A DNA stretch of 44,055 nt from an uncultured Porphyromonadaceae bacterium (GCA_902491515.1 CABUIC010000022.1:1-44055), one strand, 5' to 3'. Shown: positions 22,986 to 31,735, counted from the stretch's first letter. Program-made: numbers and translations. The notes: generated from the sequence alone by a model not told the origin.

Positions 22986-25787
22986 ATGAAAAAACTGTTT
23001 ACCACACTTCTTGCAGTGGCGGTAATGTCCTCGTCCCTCATGGCCGAGAGCGTCAGCCTCCCCTACAAGAGCGACATGTTCACCGACGTCAGCCAGATGG
23101 ACGAAGGCTGGACTAAAGCCAACTCCGGCAACAGAAGAGCCTTAGTCTGGGAATACGACCGCGACAACACCGGTTCCGCCCTCGCTACTCCCGGCACTAA
23201 AAGCGCCGCCTGCCATAATTTTGACCCCGATTACGAAGCCAATTGCTGGATGTTCTCGCCCGAGGTGACTCTCAAGGCCGGCGGAAACTACACCATCGGC
23301 CTCTGGGCCAAGTCAAAGGGCACGGACTCCGAAAACTTCAAAATCTGCTATGGCGCCGAGGCCTCCGCAGCCGGCATGACATCAACCCTCCTCGACTGCC
23401 CCGATTTCGAGAACCCCGACGACTATGTCTTCAAGTCCGCGAAGCTCGTTCCCACCGAGAACATGACCGTACACTTCGGCATCAACTGCTACACGCCGTC
23501 CTACCACAATGTTCTCTCCGTCACCGGCTTCACTATCTCCGACGAAAACGGCAACACCGACGTTACCGTACACCCCGTCCAGCCCTCCGAGGCCGCTGAG
23601 CTCCCCTTCACCTACGATTTCACCTCCTCTGCCGACTTCGCCAAGAACTGGACGACAGGCCGAGGCGAAGACTCCGAAGTCCCCGGCGACTGGGAAGTCA
23701 ACGAATACTCCAAGTGGGTGGTCCTTGACGATTACAACAACAAGGAAAAGAAGGAAAACAACTGGCTTATCTCCCAGCCTCTGAACTTCGCCGAGGCGGG
23801 AGCTTATGCCCTTAAATATACCGGTCTTCTCAACGGCAAGCTCGAATTCCTTATAGGAACCGCCACCGAAAACCTCGACGGCTACACCAGCCTCGGATTC
23901 AAGGAAGACGCAAGCTTCAGCAACGACGAGGAATACACCCTCCCCTTCTCCGTTGAGACCCCCGGAGAATACCGCATCGCTGTCCGCGCCTGCGCCGACG
24001 CTCACACCTCCATGGGCTACCGTATGAAGTCCCTCACTGTCCGCTCCGACAAGCCCGTGCCCGCCCTCGTCTCCGACCTCACCGCCATGGCAAGCCCCAT
24101 GGACGAGCTCGAAGTACATCTCACATGGACCAACCCCGCAGTCGACCACCTCGGCAACACCCTCGCCGACATCACCAAGCTCGAGCTCTACCGCAACGGC
24201 ACGATGATCAAGGACGACTTCTCGAACCTCACTCCCGACGCATTCAACGCATGGGTTGACCGCCCCGAGGCCGCCGGCATATACTCCTACCACTTCATCG
24301 CCTACAACGCCAACGGCTGCTCCGACGGAACTCCCATGGAAGTCAGCGCCGGTTTCGTAGGCCGCCCAACCGCCGAACTCCCCTACTCCGCCAATAGCTC
24401 CGAACCCGCCGATATGACGCCCTTCACATTCGTAGACGGCAACAACGACGGCACGACCTGGAAATTCATAGAAGGCACCAGCTGGTGGTATAACGAAACA
24501 TCCGTCAAACTCCCCGATGGTGGCACATTCGATGACTACCTCATTTCCCCCTACCTCCATCTCACTCCCGGTTACTACGTCTTCGACTACACCGTAGGAT
24601 GCCGCTACAACAGCTTCGAGGCCGGATACGTAACCAATCGCCACAACCCCGCGGAGACTTTCGTCAAGCTCAACGAATTCCTCAACTGGGAGGACTACAG
24701 CGCTCCCAAGGGTCACACTGTATTCGTCGTTGAGACCGAAGGCGACTACGCCCTCTGCATCCACGCCGTCGGCGAAGTCACCAATTCTTCTTACTATACC
24801 GTCGACATGTCCTCCATGTCCCTCGAGGCAACTCAGCCCCTCCCCGTGGGCATCAAGGAAGTCACAGCCTCCGACGCTCCCGCTACCGAAGGTTTCGACG
24901 TAACCCTCGCCTGGACCAACCCCTCCCTCGACAACGCCGGCAAGCCCCTCGGCGAAGACGCAGGCCTTGTAATCACCGTCAAGCGCGGCGAAGAGACCAT
25001 CGCAACCCTCTCCGGCGCTGAATTTGGCCCCGGTATGGAATGCTCCTATACCGACAAGGGCGTGGCCGAAGGAGAATACACCTACTTCGTACAGGTTGGA
25101 AATGCCAACGGCACCTCCGAGGACCGTCCCGTCGAAGTCAACCTTTACGTAGGTCCGCTCCTCGAGCTCCCCTACTCCACCGAGAACTTCTCCGAATGGA
25201 AGACCGACGAGGACGCATTCTACCCCTGGACAGTCAACGAGACAACAGGTTTCGCCTCATGGGAAGCAATGTACGGCTTTAGCAGCTACGGCATCTTCTC
25301 GCCCTACCTCTCGCTCGACCCCGACAAGCAGTACGAGGTTCAGGCCACATTTACCGGAAACGCCTCTCAGGGCGTAGCTTTCATAAGCTCCGCAAAGATT
25401 GCCAATGAGGCCATCACGAAGCACCACTCCTTCACCATTCCCGAAGCCGACAAGGACCATGTATTCTCCGCCATCGTCACTGCCGCCGACGCCGCTCCCG
25501 AAGCACTCGCCGACGAGACTCAGGACAACAACGAAGACGCACGTCCCCAGATTGCAGTGCCCACAGGCAAGATTCTCCTCGGCTTCTGCAACGACGGTGG
25601 CGGCAAAATCACCCTCAAGGCCTTCTCCATCAAGGAGCACGTCACCTTGGGTATTGACGCAGTAGAAACTGAAGCCGCCGAAGCTCCCGCCGAGTACTAC
25701 AACCTCCAGGGCATCCGCGTGGACAAGCCCCGCTCCGGCATCTACATCCTCCGTCAGGGCAACAAAGCCACAAAGGTAATCCTCTGA
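22986..25787 (+). CDS. Large secreted protein with jelly-roll and FN3-like domains
   Basis: The 933-residue protein has a signal peptide (MKKLFTTLLAVAVMSSSLMA). Beta-sandwich modules of the choice-of-anchor J style lie near 25-190, 200-355, 465-615 and 725-885. Two fibronectin-III-like modules lie at about 361-459 and 621-723, each containing an 'LTWTNP' or 'LAWTNP' strand and ending in 'Y.YF(I/V).(Y/G)NANG'. The C-terminal 48 residues (EYYNLQGIRV; GIYILRQGNKATKVIL) are nearly the same as in the protein at 1400. No enzyme motif is visible; a surface or extracellular binding function is inferred. The ATG at 22986 is chosen over a TTG two codons upstream. Confidence 0.78.
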   Translation: MKKLFTTLLAVAVMSSSLMAESVSLPYKSDMFTDVSQMDEGWTKANSGNRRALVWEYDRDNTGSALATPGTKSAACHNFDPDYEANCWMFSPEVTLKAGGNYTIGLWAKSKGTDSENFKICYGAEASAAGMTSTLLDCPDFENPDDYVFKSAKLVPTENMTVHFGINCYTPSYHNVLSVTGFTISDENGNTDVTVHPVQPSEAAELPFTYDFTSSADFAKNWTTGRGEDSEVPGDWEVNEYSKWVVLDDYNNKEKKENNWLISQPLNFAEAGAYALKYTGLLNGKLEFLIGTATENLDGYTSLGFKEDASFSNDEEYTLPFSVETPGEYRIAVRACADAHTSMGYRMKSLTVRSDKPVPALVSDLTAMASPMDELEVHLTWTNPAVDHLGNTLADITKLELYRNGTMIKDDFSNLTPDAFNAWVDRPEAAGIYSYHFIAYNANGCSDGTPMEVSAGFVGRPTAELPYSANSSEPADMTPFTFVDGNNDGTTWKFIEGTSWWYNETSVKLPDGGTFDDYLISPYLHLTPGYYVFDYTVGCRYNSFEAGYVTNRHNPAETFVKLNEFLNWEDYSAPKGHTVFVVETEGDYALCIHAVGEVTNSSYYTVDMSSMSLEATQPLPVGIKEVTASDAPATEGFDVTLAWTNPSLDNAGKPLGEDAGLVITVKRGEETIATLSGAEFGPGMECSYTDKGVAEGEYTYFVQVGNANGTSEDRPVEVNLYVGPLLELPYSTENFSEWKTDEDAFYPWTVNETTGFASWEAMYGFSSYGIFSPYLSLDPDKQYEVQATFTGNASQGVAFISSAKIANEAITKHHSFTIPEADKDHVFSAIVTAADAAPEALADETQDNNEDARPQIAVPTGKILLGFCNDGGGKITLKAFSIKEHVTLGIDAVETEAAEAPAEYYNLQGIRVDKPRSGIYILRQGNKATKVIL

Positions 25788-25817
25788 TAACCATCCCGAT
25801 TCCACTCGGATAAAGCC

Positions 25818-25856
25818 AAAACCCCGCGCCCATTCCTGTATGAGCGCGGGGTTTTT
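25818..25856. terminator. Bidirectional intrinsic terminator between convergent genes
   Basis: AAAACCCCGCGC (25818-25829) and GCGCGGGGTTTT (25844-25855) make a 12-bp perfect stem with A and T tails on opposite sides. It can terminate the plus-strand gene ending at 25787 and the minus-strand gene ending at 25876. Confidence 0.88.
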
Positions 25857-25875
25857 ACGTCCGGGACAGTCCTTC

Positions 25876-26208
25876 TCAGTCGGCTATCCGCTGAAGGGTC
25901 ACCTCCTGGCCTTCGAAGGTGGCTGTGAGTTTGTCCCCCTCGATTCTGACATCCGTAAAGCGCTGCTCCACGTTTGTCATTTCAGCCTTCATGTTGTCCA
26001 TTGCCGTTTCAATGATGTCCTCACCCACGCCTTCAATCGTGAGTTTTCCGTCGTCCTTGAAATCATAGGTTGCTACAACCGTTGTCCCGTCCTCGGTGAC
26101 CGTCTACTGCCATTTACCTGTCAGAGAATTGCCGCTGTCGCTCCTGGAGCACGACACGGCAAGCACCACCGCCGGCAGACACATTGTAAGATACTTCAGA
26201 TGTTTCAT
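25876..26208 (-). pseudogene. Small lipocalin-like lipoprotein gene interrupted by an in-frame TAG
   Basis: Reading from the ATG at 26208 gives a lipoprotein signal with lipobox VLAVSC (Cys20), then GNSLTGKWQ, then a TAG at codon 35 (26106-26104). The same frame continues without a break as TVTEDGTTVVATYDFKDDGK, then a helical stretch, and ends EGDKLTATFEGQEVTLQRIAD before a TGA. The whole frame is 111 codons. 'L.GKW' followed by beta strands and a final 'T..R' strand resembles small lipocalin-like Bacteroidales lipoproteins. TAG serves as a normal stop in apbE, vorB and the thioesterase gene, so this is most simply a nonsense mutation. A sequencing error is the alternative. It lies 50 nt downstream of the DUF6377-like gene. 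Confidence 0.75.
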
Positions 26209-26258
26209 TTTGCCGATATTTTGATATTAGTTTGGTAAGTACGTTTTTCTGGCTGACA

Positions 26259-27917
26259 TCAAAGCCGCTTCACGTCGGCCTCGAAGGTGTCGGGGCTGAG
26301 GGCGCGGCGCCGCATTTTCGAGCGGTAGGTGTAGACCGTCGTGATCGAGCACCGCAGGAAGTTGGAGATTTTTTCCGAATCGTCTATCCCTATGCGTATC
26401 AGCGCGAAGACACGAAGCTCCGTATTCAGAAGCTCCCCGGGTTTCAGCACAACCTGCTCCCCGGGCTGAAGCAGCGCGTTGAACTTCTCGACGAAAGAGG
26501 GATATATCTCGAGAATAGCCTCGTCGAAACTGCTGTAGAAGTCCTTGAGCGCGTGGTCAATCATCTCCGACGACTCCAGCTTCTTCACAAGCGCGGCGCG
26601 GCTCCCCTGCGTGGCGAGCACCCGGAGGCTCTGGTGGTAATGGCTCAGGGTCGACAGCGCCGATGAGCAGTACTCCATGAAGCGCCCGGCGTACTCCTCC
26701 TTGATGGTGTCCGAGGCGACCAGACGCTTGTTGATGCCCGCAAGCTCCGCGTTGGCCTCGCTCAGCTTGTGCGACAGCTCCGAAAGGCCCTCGTTGGCCG
26801 TGCGCGCCTCGGCATTGGCCCGCTTGAGATGCTTGAACTGACGGAGGATGAAGCCTATCGCAAGAATCAGGATTATAGCCAGAATGCTTATCGCGCCAAT
26901 CAGCAGCCGCTGGAGGTCCTGAAGATGCTGCTGCTTGGCGTTGTACGCCTCGTCTATCACCGGCAGCATGCGCGACGACTGCGCGTTGCGCATTCGCGCC
27001 GAAAAGAAGTTCGCGTCGGCGAAACTCTGCTTCAGGTAGCGGTTCGCACGCTCGATGTCCCCTTCCTCGAAAAGAACCGTCGCAAGCTCACGGATGGCCA
27101 TATTCTCCTTCACCACCCCACGGATGTCCGAGATGGTGCTCTGTACGAGATAGCGCTTGTAGTTCTCCGTGTCGCCCTGCGTCTTGTAGATAAATGCCAG
27201 AATCGAGGCGAGGATGGAGAAAGGGCGCGTCCCCGGCTGGTATTTCGCCAGATTCGAGCGAAGAAGCGCCACGGCCTCCTCCGCCCGCCCCTCGCGCGCG
27301 ATGGCCGGAGCGAGGTTGATTATGCTCGTCAGCGAGCCCTCGGGCGCCACGGCGATAAGCGAGTCGGTATAGAGCCCGCGCCGCATCTCGTACTCCCCGC
27401 GGAACTCGCTGTCCTGCGTGTATTCCGCCTGATACTGGTAGATTCCGCAGTAGGTCGAATAGTAGTTCTCCATCATCGCCGTGTCCGACCGGTCGGGACG
27501 CACACCGGCCATGATGGTCAGGGCGTCGGCGAAGAGGCCCGCGCGAGAGGTGATGTCGGCCTTGCGGATAAGGAGTGCCGAGCGTGCGCGCGCGTCGCGG
27601 TTCACGATGGGCGAAGCCAGATTGGCGTTAACGTAGTGGAGGGCCGAGTCCGAGTTGTAGCTCTCGAATTCGCCTATAAGTCTGTCGGTTATGCGCACGC
27701 GCCGCTCCGGGTCGCTCTCCGTCTCGAGCTCGTCCCGCAGAAGGGCTATACGCTGTTCCTTGTGCGCGCGGTAGTCCTCGCTGTGGGCCATTTCAGCGTC
27801 AACGCTGTCGTACAGCGCCTCCATCCGGCTGTCGTGCCCTCCGGCGCCGACACCCGACGGCCCGCAAGCACCCAGAAGGGCGCACGCGAGCAGGAGGGCG
27901 GGAGGAAGATGTCTCAT
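26259..27917 (-). CDS. DUF6377-like membrane-spanning regulator with TPR-like and HTH regions
   Basis: The 552-residue protein begins with a lipoprotein-like signal (ALLGAC, Cys18). Residues about 30-330 are helical and TPR-like (YKTQGDTENYKRYL; VLFEEGDIERANRYLKQSF). One clear membrane span follows at about 338-358 (LLIGAISILAIILILAIGFI), then a coiled coil at about 360-405. A C-terminal domain ends in a LuxR-like helix-turn-helix (about 495-545: TELRVFALIRIGIDDSEKIS; TTVYTYRSKMRRRAL). This matches the Bacteroidetes DUF6377 layout. A periplasmic sensor coupled to cytoplasmic DNA binding is a reasonable inference; ligand and targets are unknown. It starts 14 nt after ribE. The ATG at 27917 is chosen for its signal peptide. 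Confidence 0.82.
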   Translation of the reverse strand: MRHLPPALLLACALLGACGPSGVGAGGHDSRMEALYDSVDAEMAHSEDYRAHKEQRIALLRDELETESDPERRVRITDRLIGEFESYNSDSALHYVNANLASPIVNRDARARSALLIRKADITSRAGLFADALTIMAGVRPDRSDTAMMENYYSTYCGIYQYQAEYTQDSEFRGEYEMRRGLYTDSLIAVAPEGSLTSIINLAPAIAREGRAEEAVALLRSNLAKYQPGTRPFSILASILAFIYKTQGDTENYKRYLVQSTISDIRGVVKENMAIRELATVLFEEGDIERANRYLKQSFADANFFSARMRNAQSSRMLPVIDEAYNAKQQHLQDLQRLLIGAISILAIILILAIGFILRQFKHLKRANAEARTANEGLSELSHKLSEANAELAGINKRLVASDTIKEEYAGRFMEYCSSALSTLSHYHQSLRVLATQGSRAALVKKLESSEMIDHALKDFYSSFDEAILEIYPSFVEKFNALLQPGEQVVLKPGELLNTELRVFALIRIGIDDSEKISNFLRCSITTVYTYRSKMRRRALSPDTFEADVKRL

Positions 27918-27931
27918 GGCCGGAGGAAAAA

Positions 27932-28543
27932 TCAGGCCTGTTCTATCTCGCGCAGGCGCGCCAGATACTTCCCGATGATGTCGAACTCGATGTTCACCCG
28001 CGAGCCCGGACGGATTTCGCGGAAATTCGTGTGCTCGAAGGTGTAGGGGATGATGGCCACGCGGAAAGAGTCGCGTTCCGAGTCGCAGACCGTCAGGCTC
28101 ACGCCGTTCACCGTCACAGAGCCCTTCTCGACAGTCATGTAGCCCTTCAGGGCCATTTCCCGCGGCACCTCGTAGCGGAAGGCGAAATAACGGCTCCCGT
28201 CGGCCTCCTCGATGCCCGTGCACACCGCCGTGGTGTCCACATGGCCCTGCACGATGTGGCCGTCCAGACGTCCGTTCATCAGCATCGAGCGCTCGAGGTT
28301 CACACGGTCGCCCTCCCGGAGTTCCCCGAGATTCGACCGCTCGAGGGTTTCCTGAATGGCAGTCACGGTATAGGTGCTGTCGGGATGGATTTCAACCACC
28401 GTGAGACACACGCCGTTGTGCGCCACCGACTGGTCGATGCGCAGCTCATCCGTGAACGAGCACCGCATCCTGAGCTGGAGATTGCCGCCCTCGCGCTCGG
28501 CGCTGACTACCGTGGCGGCTTCTTCTACTATTCCTGAAAACAT
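27932..28543 (-). CDS. ribE: Riboflavin synthase (alpha subunit type)
   Basis: The 203-residue cytoplasmic enzyme converts two 6,7-dimethyl-8-ribityllumazine molecules into riboflavin plus a pyrimidine product. It has the internal two-barrel repeat: MFSGIVEEAA, SVAHNGVCLTVVE, NLERSM and GRLDGHIVQGHVD in the first half, then KGSVTVNGVSLTV, IPYTFEHTNF and NIEFDIIGKY in the second. Length is typical. It lies 22 nt after the GH31 gene and 14 nt before the DUF6377-like gene on the same strand. The short upstream gap leaves no space for an FMN riboswitch. Confidence 0.95.
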   Translation of the reverse strand: MFSGIVEEAATVVSAEREGGNLQLRMRCSFTDELRIDQSVAHNGVCLTVVEIHPDSTYTVTAIQETLERSNLGELREGDRVNLERSMLMNGRLDGHIVQGHVDTTAVCTGIEEADGSRYFAFRYEVPREMALKGYMTVEKGSVTVNGVSLTVCDSERDSFRVAIIPYTFEHTNFREIRPGSRVNIEFDIIGKYLARLREIEQA

Positions 28544-28565
28544 ATTGTTACGTATTTCCGGGGTT

Positions 28566-30968
28566 TCATTTTCTCATCAGGCGCGGACCGGCGGTGAGAT
28601 GAAGGTTGAACTTCACCTTCGCCGAGGCGTCCATGCGGATGTTGGCCGTGGCCGTGCCTGTCTTCTTGTCGATGGTGATATCCGACTTGCGGGCGCCTTC
28701 AACGCCGGCAACGACCGTTCCCGAAGGAATGCCGTGCACCACGAGCGTGATGTCGAGCGTCTTGGGCGCGCCGGGATAGCCGCCGCGGGTGGAGATTTCT
28801 ACATCCGTTGTCCCGTCTGCCTCGGCCATCGAGCCGCGGAAGTCGATGAAGCGGCATTCGCCGTTCTGTATTGTCTTGGGTGAGAGTCGGTTGTCGTCGA
28901 AGAGCGTGTACTCGCTCTCCGAGCCGAACTCGGGATAATAGTGCACCGTGAAGCGGTCCGCGCGGTAGTCGCCCGTGTTCTTCATCTCATAGTCGGCCAT
29001 GGGGATGAACGCCCCGGCGCGCACGAAGAGAGGAAGGACGCCCAGCGGAGCCGGATAATTGATGGTCATGCCCCCGCTGTAGCGCTTGTTCGGGTCGGAG
29101 AAGTCCATCCATGTCGAGCCTTCGGGGAAGGTGATGGAGCGCTCGGTGGCGCCCTGCTTCATTACGGGTGCCACAAGGACGTCGCGGCCCCAGAGGAATT
29201 CGTCGCTGATCGAGTCGTGCGCAGCTCCGCCGTGGAAGTTCAGCGGACGCACGGCCGGCCAGCCCTTCGTGGCGTTCTCCCACGCCAGAGTATAGTTGTA
29301 GGGGAGCCAGCGGTAGCGGTCGCGGATGATGGGCTTGATGATGTCCTGCTGTTCCTTGTAGAGATAGGGCTCGGCGAACTGCTGCGAGTGGGTGCGGAGC
29401 ACCGGCGAGAAGAGGCCTAACTGCAGCCAGCGCACGTAAAGCTCCGGGTCGATGGGATTCTCCGGGTCGATGGCGAAACCGCCCACGTCGTGCGACATGT
29501 AGCCCAGACCCGAGAGGCCGGAGTTGAGCATGATGCGCACCTGAGGCTCAAGGCCGCCCCACGACCGGCTCACGTCCGTGCTCCAGGGATAGACGCTGTA
29601 GCGCTGGAGGCCCGTCGTGCCCCCGCGCATGAGGGTCATCAGACGGCGGTCGGGATATTCGTTTTCAAAGAGTTCAGAGATGATGCGGCTCCAGTCGTTG
29701 CCGTACATGTTGTGGTACTCGCGCGCCTTGAGGCCGTTGGCGTGGGTGCCCGTCTCGGGATGCACCTCGGGCTCGCCGAGATCACCCCACCAGCCTCCGA
29801 CGCCGAGGTCCGTCAGATCCTTGTAGCGCTGTGTGAGCCATGCGCGGGTCTCGGGATTCGACACGTCGAACATACCGCCCTCGCCGACCCAGATTTTCAC
29901 CTCCTGGGTGCCCGTGCCGAGGCTGTCGCGCACGAACATCAGCCGCGGAGCAAGCTCCTCGTAGTTCTTGATGGCGCGCCCGTTGCGGAGCACGTAGGGT
30001 TCCGACACGGTCACGACGTTCACGCCCTTCTTCCGAAGGTCCGCGAGCATCTTCCGCGGATTGCGCCAGACGGTCTCGTCCCATTCCAGAATGCCCATGT
30101 CCTGCTCCTTGCCGAACCAGTAGAGGTCCAGCACGATGCCGTCCACGGGATAGCCCTCGCGCCGAAGTGTGTCGATGGCGCCGACGGTCTCACGCGGGTT
30201 GCGGTAGCCGTACTTCGAGGTGATGTAGCCGAGCGCCCAGAGCGGGGCCAGCGGCTGACGCCCCGTGAGCATAGTCAGCTTCTCCGTGAGGTCCGCGAGC
30301 GTCCGGACGCCTCCGATATAGTAGTAGCTAACCGGGGCGGGGCTCTCGCTGAAATATTTTATGGGATTGCCGGCCACCATCTTCGCGGCGGCGTAGTCGT
30401 CGAACAGGATGGCGAATCCGTCGGTCGAGAGGAAGAGAGGCATCGTGATGTTCATCTGCGAGATGCGCGGGTCGCTGCCCGTATAGCCGTAGTTCTGGCG
30501 GTTGTACATCACGAGAGTGTCGCCGCGGAGATTGAGCTTGTGGCCGCGCTCGCCCGCGCCGTAGAACGAGCCTTCCGAGGTCGTTGCCAGCGATATGCCG
30601 CCGTTGCGCAGCGAGGAGTCCACGATGATGCTCCCGGGATTGCCGCCGTCGATGGTCAGCACGCCCGTCCGGGGATTCACACTGGCCACCACACCCTCGG
30701 TCGTGGTGATCGACGAGGCCGACGAGCGCTCTTCCACCGATGCCGCGGGCGACGTGGGCCAGGCCGGCGTGAGGGCAACTTTCGGCGCAGGAGCTTCCGT
30801 CCCGGCGGGAACATTGTCAACCCTCAGAATATTGGGAGTAAGGGCCGTCACGGTGACGACGCGGCCGCCAGGCGTGGATGTCGTGATGACGGCGGGAGCG
30901 CCCCAGGCCGTCAGTCCCGAGGCGAGCGCGACGGCCGCCGTCGATAAGAGTAACTTGTATGTTTTCAT
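28566..30968 (-). CDS. Secreted GH31 family alpha-glucosidase
   Basis: The 800-residue protein has a signal peptide (MKTYKLLLSTAAVALASGLTAWGA). An N-terminal beta-sandwich contains SFYGAGERGHKLNLRGDT. The GH31 barrel has IPVDG-like PVDGIVLDLYWFGKE, the nucleophile Asp396 in GGWWGDLGEPEVHP, the acid/base Asp465 in YPWSTDVSRSWGGL, and LRTHSQQFAEPY. The family's C-terminal beta domains follow (WGRDVLVAPVM; LPLFVRAGAFIPM). It should release glucose, or transfer glucosyl units, from alpha-glucans or other alpha-glucosides in the periplasm. The WWGDLGEPE form resembles GH31 members related to 4-alpha-glucosyltransferases, so hydrolase versus transglycosylase cannot be decided here. It is first in a minus-strand run with ribE and the DUF6377-like gene. 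Confidence 0.92.
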   Translation of the reverse strand: MKTYKLLLSTAAVALASGLTAWGAPAVITTSTPGGRVVTVTALTPNILRVDNVPAGTEAPAPKVALTPAWPTSPAASVEERSSASSITTTEGVVASVNPRTGVLTIDGGNPGSIIVDSSLRNGGISLATTSEGSFYGAGERGHKLNLRGDTLVMYNRQNYGYTGSDPRISQMNITMPLFLSTDGFAILFDDYAAAKMVAGNPIKYFSESPAPVSYYYIGGVRTLADLTEKLTMLTGRQPLAPLWALGYITSKYGYRNPRETVGAIDTLRREGYPVDGIVLDLYWFGKEQDMGILEWDETVWRNPRKMLADLRKKGVNVVTVSEPYVLRNGRAIKNYEELAPRLMFVRDSLGTGTQEVKIWVGEGGMFDVSNPETRAWLTQRYKDLTDLGVGGWWGDLGEPEVHPETGTHANGLKAREYHNMYGNDWSRIISELFENEYPDRRLMTLMRGGTTGLQRYSVYPWSTDVSRSWGGLEPQVRIMLNSGLSGLGYMSHDVGGFAIDPENPIDPELYVRWLQLGLFSPVLRTHSQQFAEPYLYKEQQDIIKPIIRDRYRWLPYNYTLAWENATKGWPAVRPLNFHGGAAHDSISDEFLWGRDVLVAPVMKQGATERSITFPEGSTWMDFSDPNKRYSGGMTINYPAPLGVLPLFVRAGAFIPMADYEMKNTGDYRADRFTVHYYPEFGSESEYTLFDDNRLSPKTIQNGECRFIDFRGSMAEADGTTDVEISTRGGYPGAPKTLDITLVVHGIPSGTVVAGVEGARKSDITIDKKTGTATANIRMDASAKVKFNLHLTAGPRLMRK

Positions 30969-31019
30969 TGGTAAGGTGGTAGGGTATATGTTTTATGTGA
31001 CAAAATTCTTTATAATGTG

Positions 31020-31027
31020 CAAAGATA
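31020..31027 (-). promoter_or_regulatory. -7 box of the GH31-ribE-DUF6377 run
   Basis: Read on the minus strand, TATCTTTG matches TAnnTTTG and lies about 51 nt before the GH31 start codon at 30968. The -33 element is not clear. Confidence 0.55.
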
Positions 31028-31161
31028 CGCTTTTACCCCGAGAAATCTTTCCTCCCGGAGCCGCAACAATCACCCATTAGGAAGAATTAACACGAAAACG
31101 CGCCGAGTTTGGGGATTTTTTTGCAAATTTGCGAATAAACAAATCAATCGTCACAATCCGT

Positions 31162-31410
31162 ATGAAAAAACTCATCCTGATACTCGCGCTCGGCGCCGGA
31201 CTCGGTGTGGCTTTCGCCGGCACTCAGGCCCCCTGCGCCCGTCCGGCATGCGCCCCCGCTCCCTGCGCCCGCGCCGCCGCATGCCCCGTACCCGCCTGCG
31301 CTAAGGACAGCTGCAAGAGCTGCACCACTCCCAAGGACAGCTGCTGCGCCCTCAAGACCGCGCCGAAGCATGCCTGCGGCCACCACGGTCCTCACTGCCA
31401 GGGCCGCTGA
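31162..31410 (+). CDS. Small secreted Cys-rich protein
   Basis: The 82-residue protein has a signal peptide (MKKLILILALGAGLGVAFA, cleavage after Ala19). The roughly 63-residue mature part has 11 cysteines plus Pro, Ala, Lys and His. It includes repeated 'PC/AC' steps (APCARPACAPAPCARAAACP), two KDSC motifs (KDSCKSC; KDSCC) and a His-rich tail (KHACGHHGPHCQGR). I do not recognise the family. The composition suggests metal binding or a disulfide-rich periplasmic protein. It ends 61 nt before the ferredoxin gene of the 2-oxoacid oxidoreductase operon, which suggests co-transcription. The ATG at 31162 is chosen over one 33 nt upstream because it starts the signal peptide. Confidence 0.72.
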   Translation: MKKLILILALGAGLGVAFAGTQAPCARPACAPAPCARAAACPVPACAKDSCKSCTTPKDSCCALKTAPKHACGHHGPHCQGR

Positions 31411-31471
31411 CCCCTCCTCCCCCGTCCCAAAAACGAATCTCCAACCATACAAAAAACACCCCGAGAACAAA

Positions 31472-31702
31472 ATGCCTAAAGTCCAAGGAGCCGTAACCGT
31501 CGACGAGGCCCGCTGCAAAGGTTGCGAGCTCTGCGTCGTGGCTTGCCCCGCCGACGTCCTGAGCCTCCAGCCTAAGGAAGTGAACGACCGCGGCTACCAC
31601 TTCGCCTTCGCCGCAAAGCCCGATAACTGCATCGGCTGCGCCGCCTGCGCCACCGTTTGCCCCGATGCCTGCATCGAGGTCTACAGGGTGGTGTTGAAGT
31701 AA
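31472..31702 (+). CDS. 2-oxoacid:ferredoxin oxidoreductase ferredoxin-like (delta) subunit
   Basis: The 76-residue protein carries two 4Fe-4S cluster motifs: CKGCELCVVACPADVL and CIGCAACATVCPDACIEV, each in CxxCxxCxxxCP form. It matches the small ferredoxin subunit of VOR/KOR-type complexes, which passes electrons from the TPP subunit towards ferredoxin. It is directly upstream of the alpha, beta and gamma subunit genes. I chose the ATG at 31472 (MPKVQGAVTVDEA); a longer upstream frame overlaps the Cys-rich gene and has no family similarity. Confidence 0.9.
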   Translation: MPKVQGAVTVDEARCKGCELCVVACPADVLSLQPKEVNDRGYHFAFAAKPDNCIGCAACATVCPDACIEVYRVVLK

Positions 31703-31735
31703 TCCTCCACCTTAACCCATTAGCTTCTGATTCAT

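Noticed and set aside
26104..26106. Recoding of TAG (pyrrolysine or reassigned codon)
   Set aside because: TAG ends apbE, vorB and the thioesterase gene normally, and no pylT or pyl gene is visible in the window. A nonsense mutation or sequencing error is simpler.
28544..28565. FMN riboswitch upstream of ribE
   Set aside because: Only 22 nt separate ribE from the GH31 gene, far too short for the aptamer.
29490..30947. Plus-strand open frame of 485 codons opposite the GH31 gene
   Set aside because: The GH31 frame has catalytic motifs, signal peptide and a promoter; the opposite frame has none of these.
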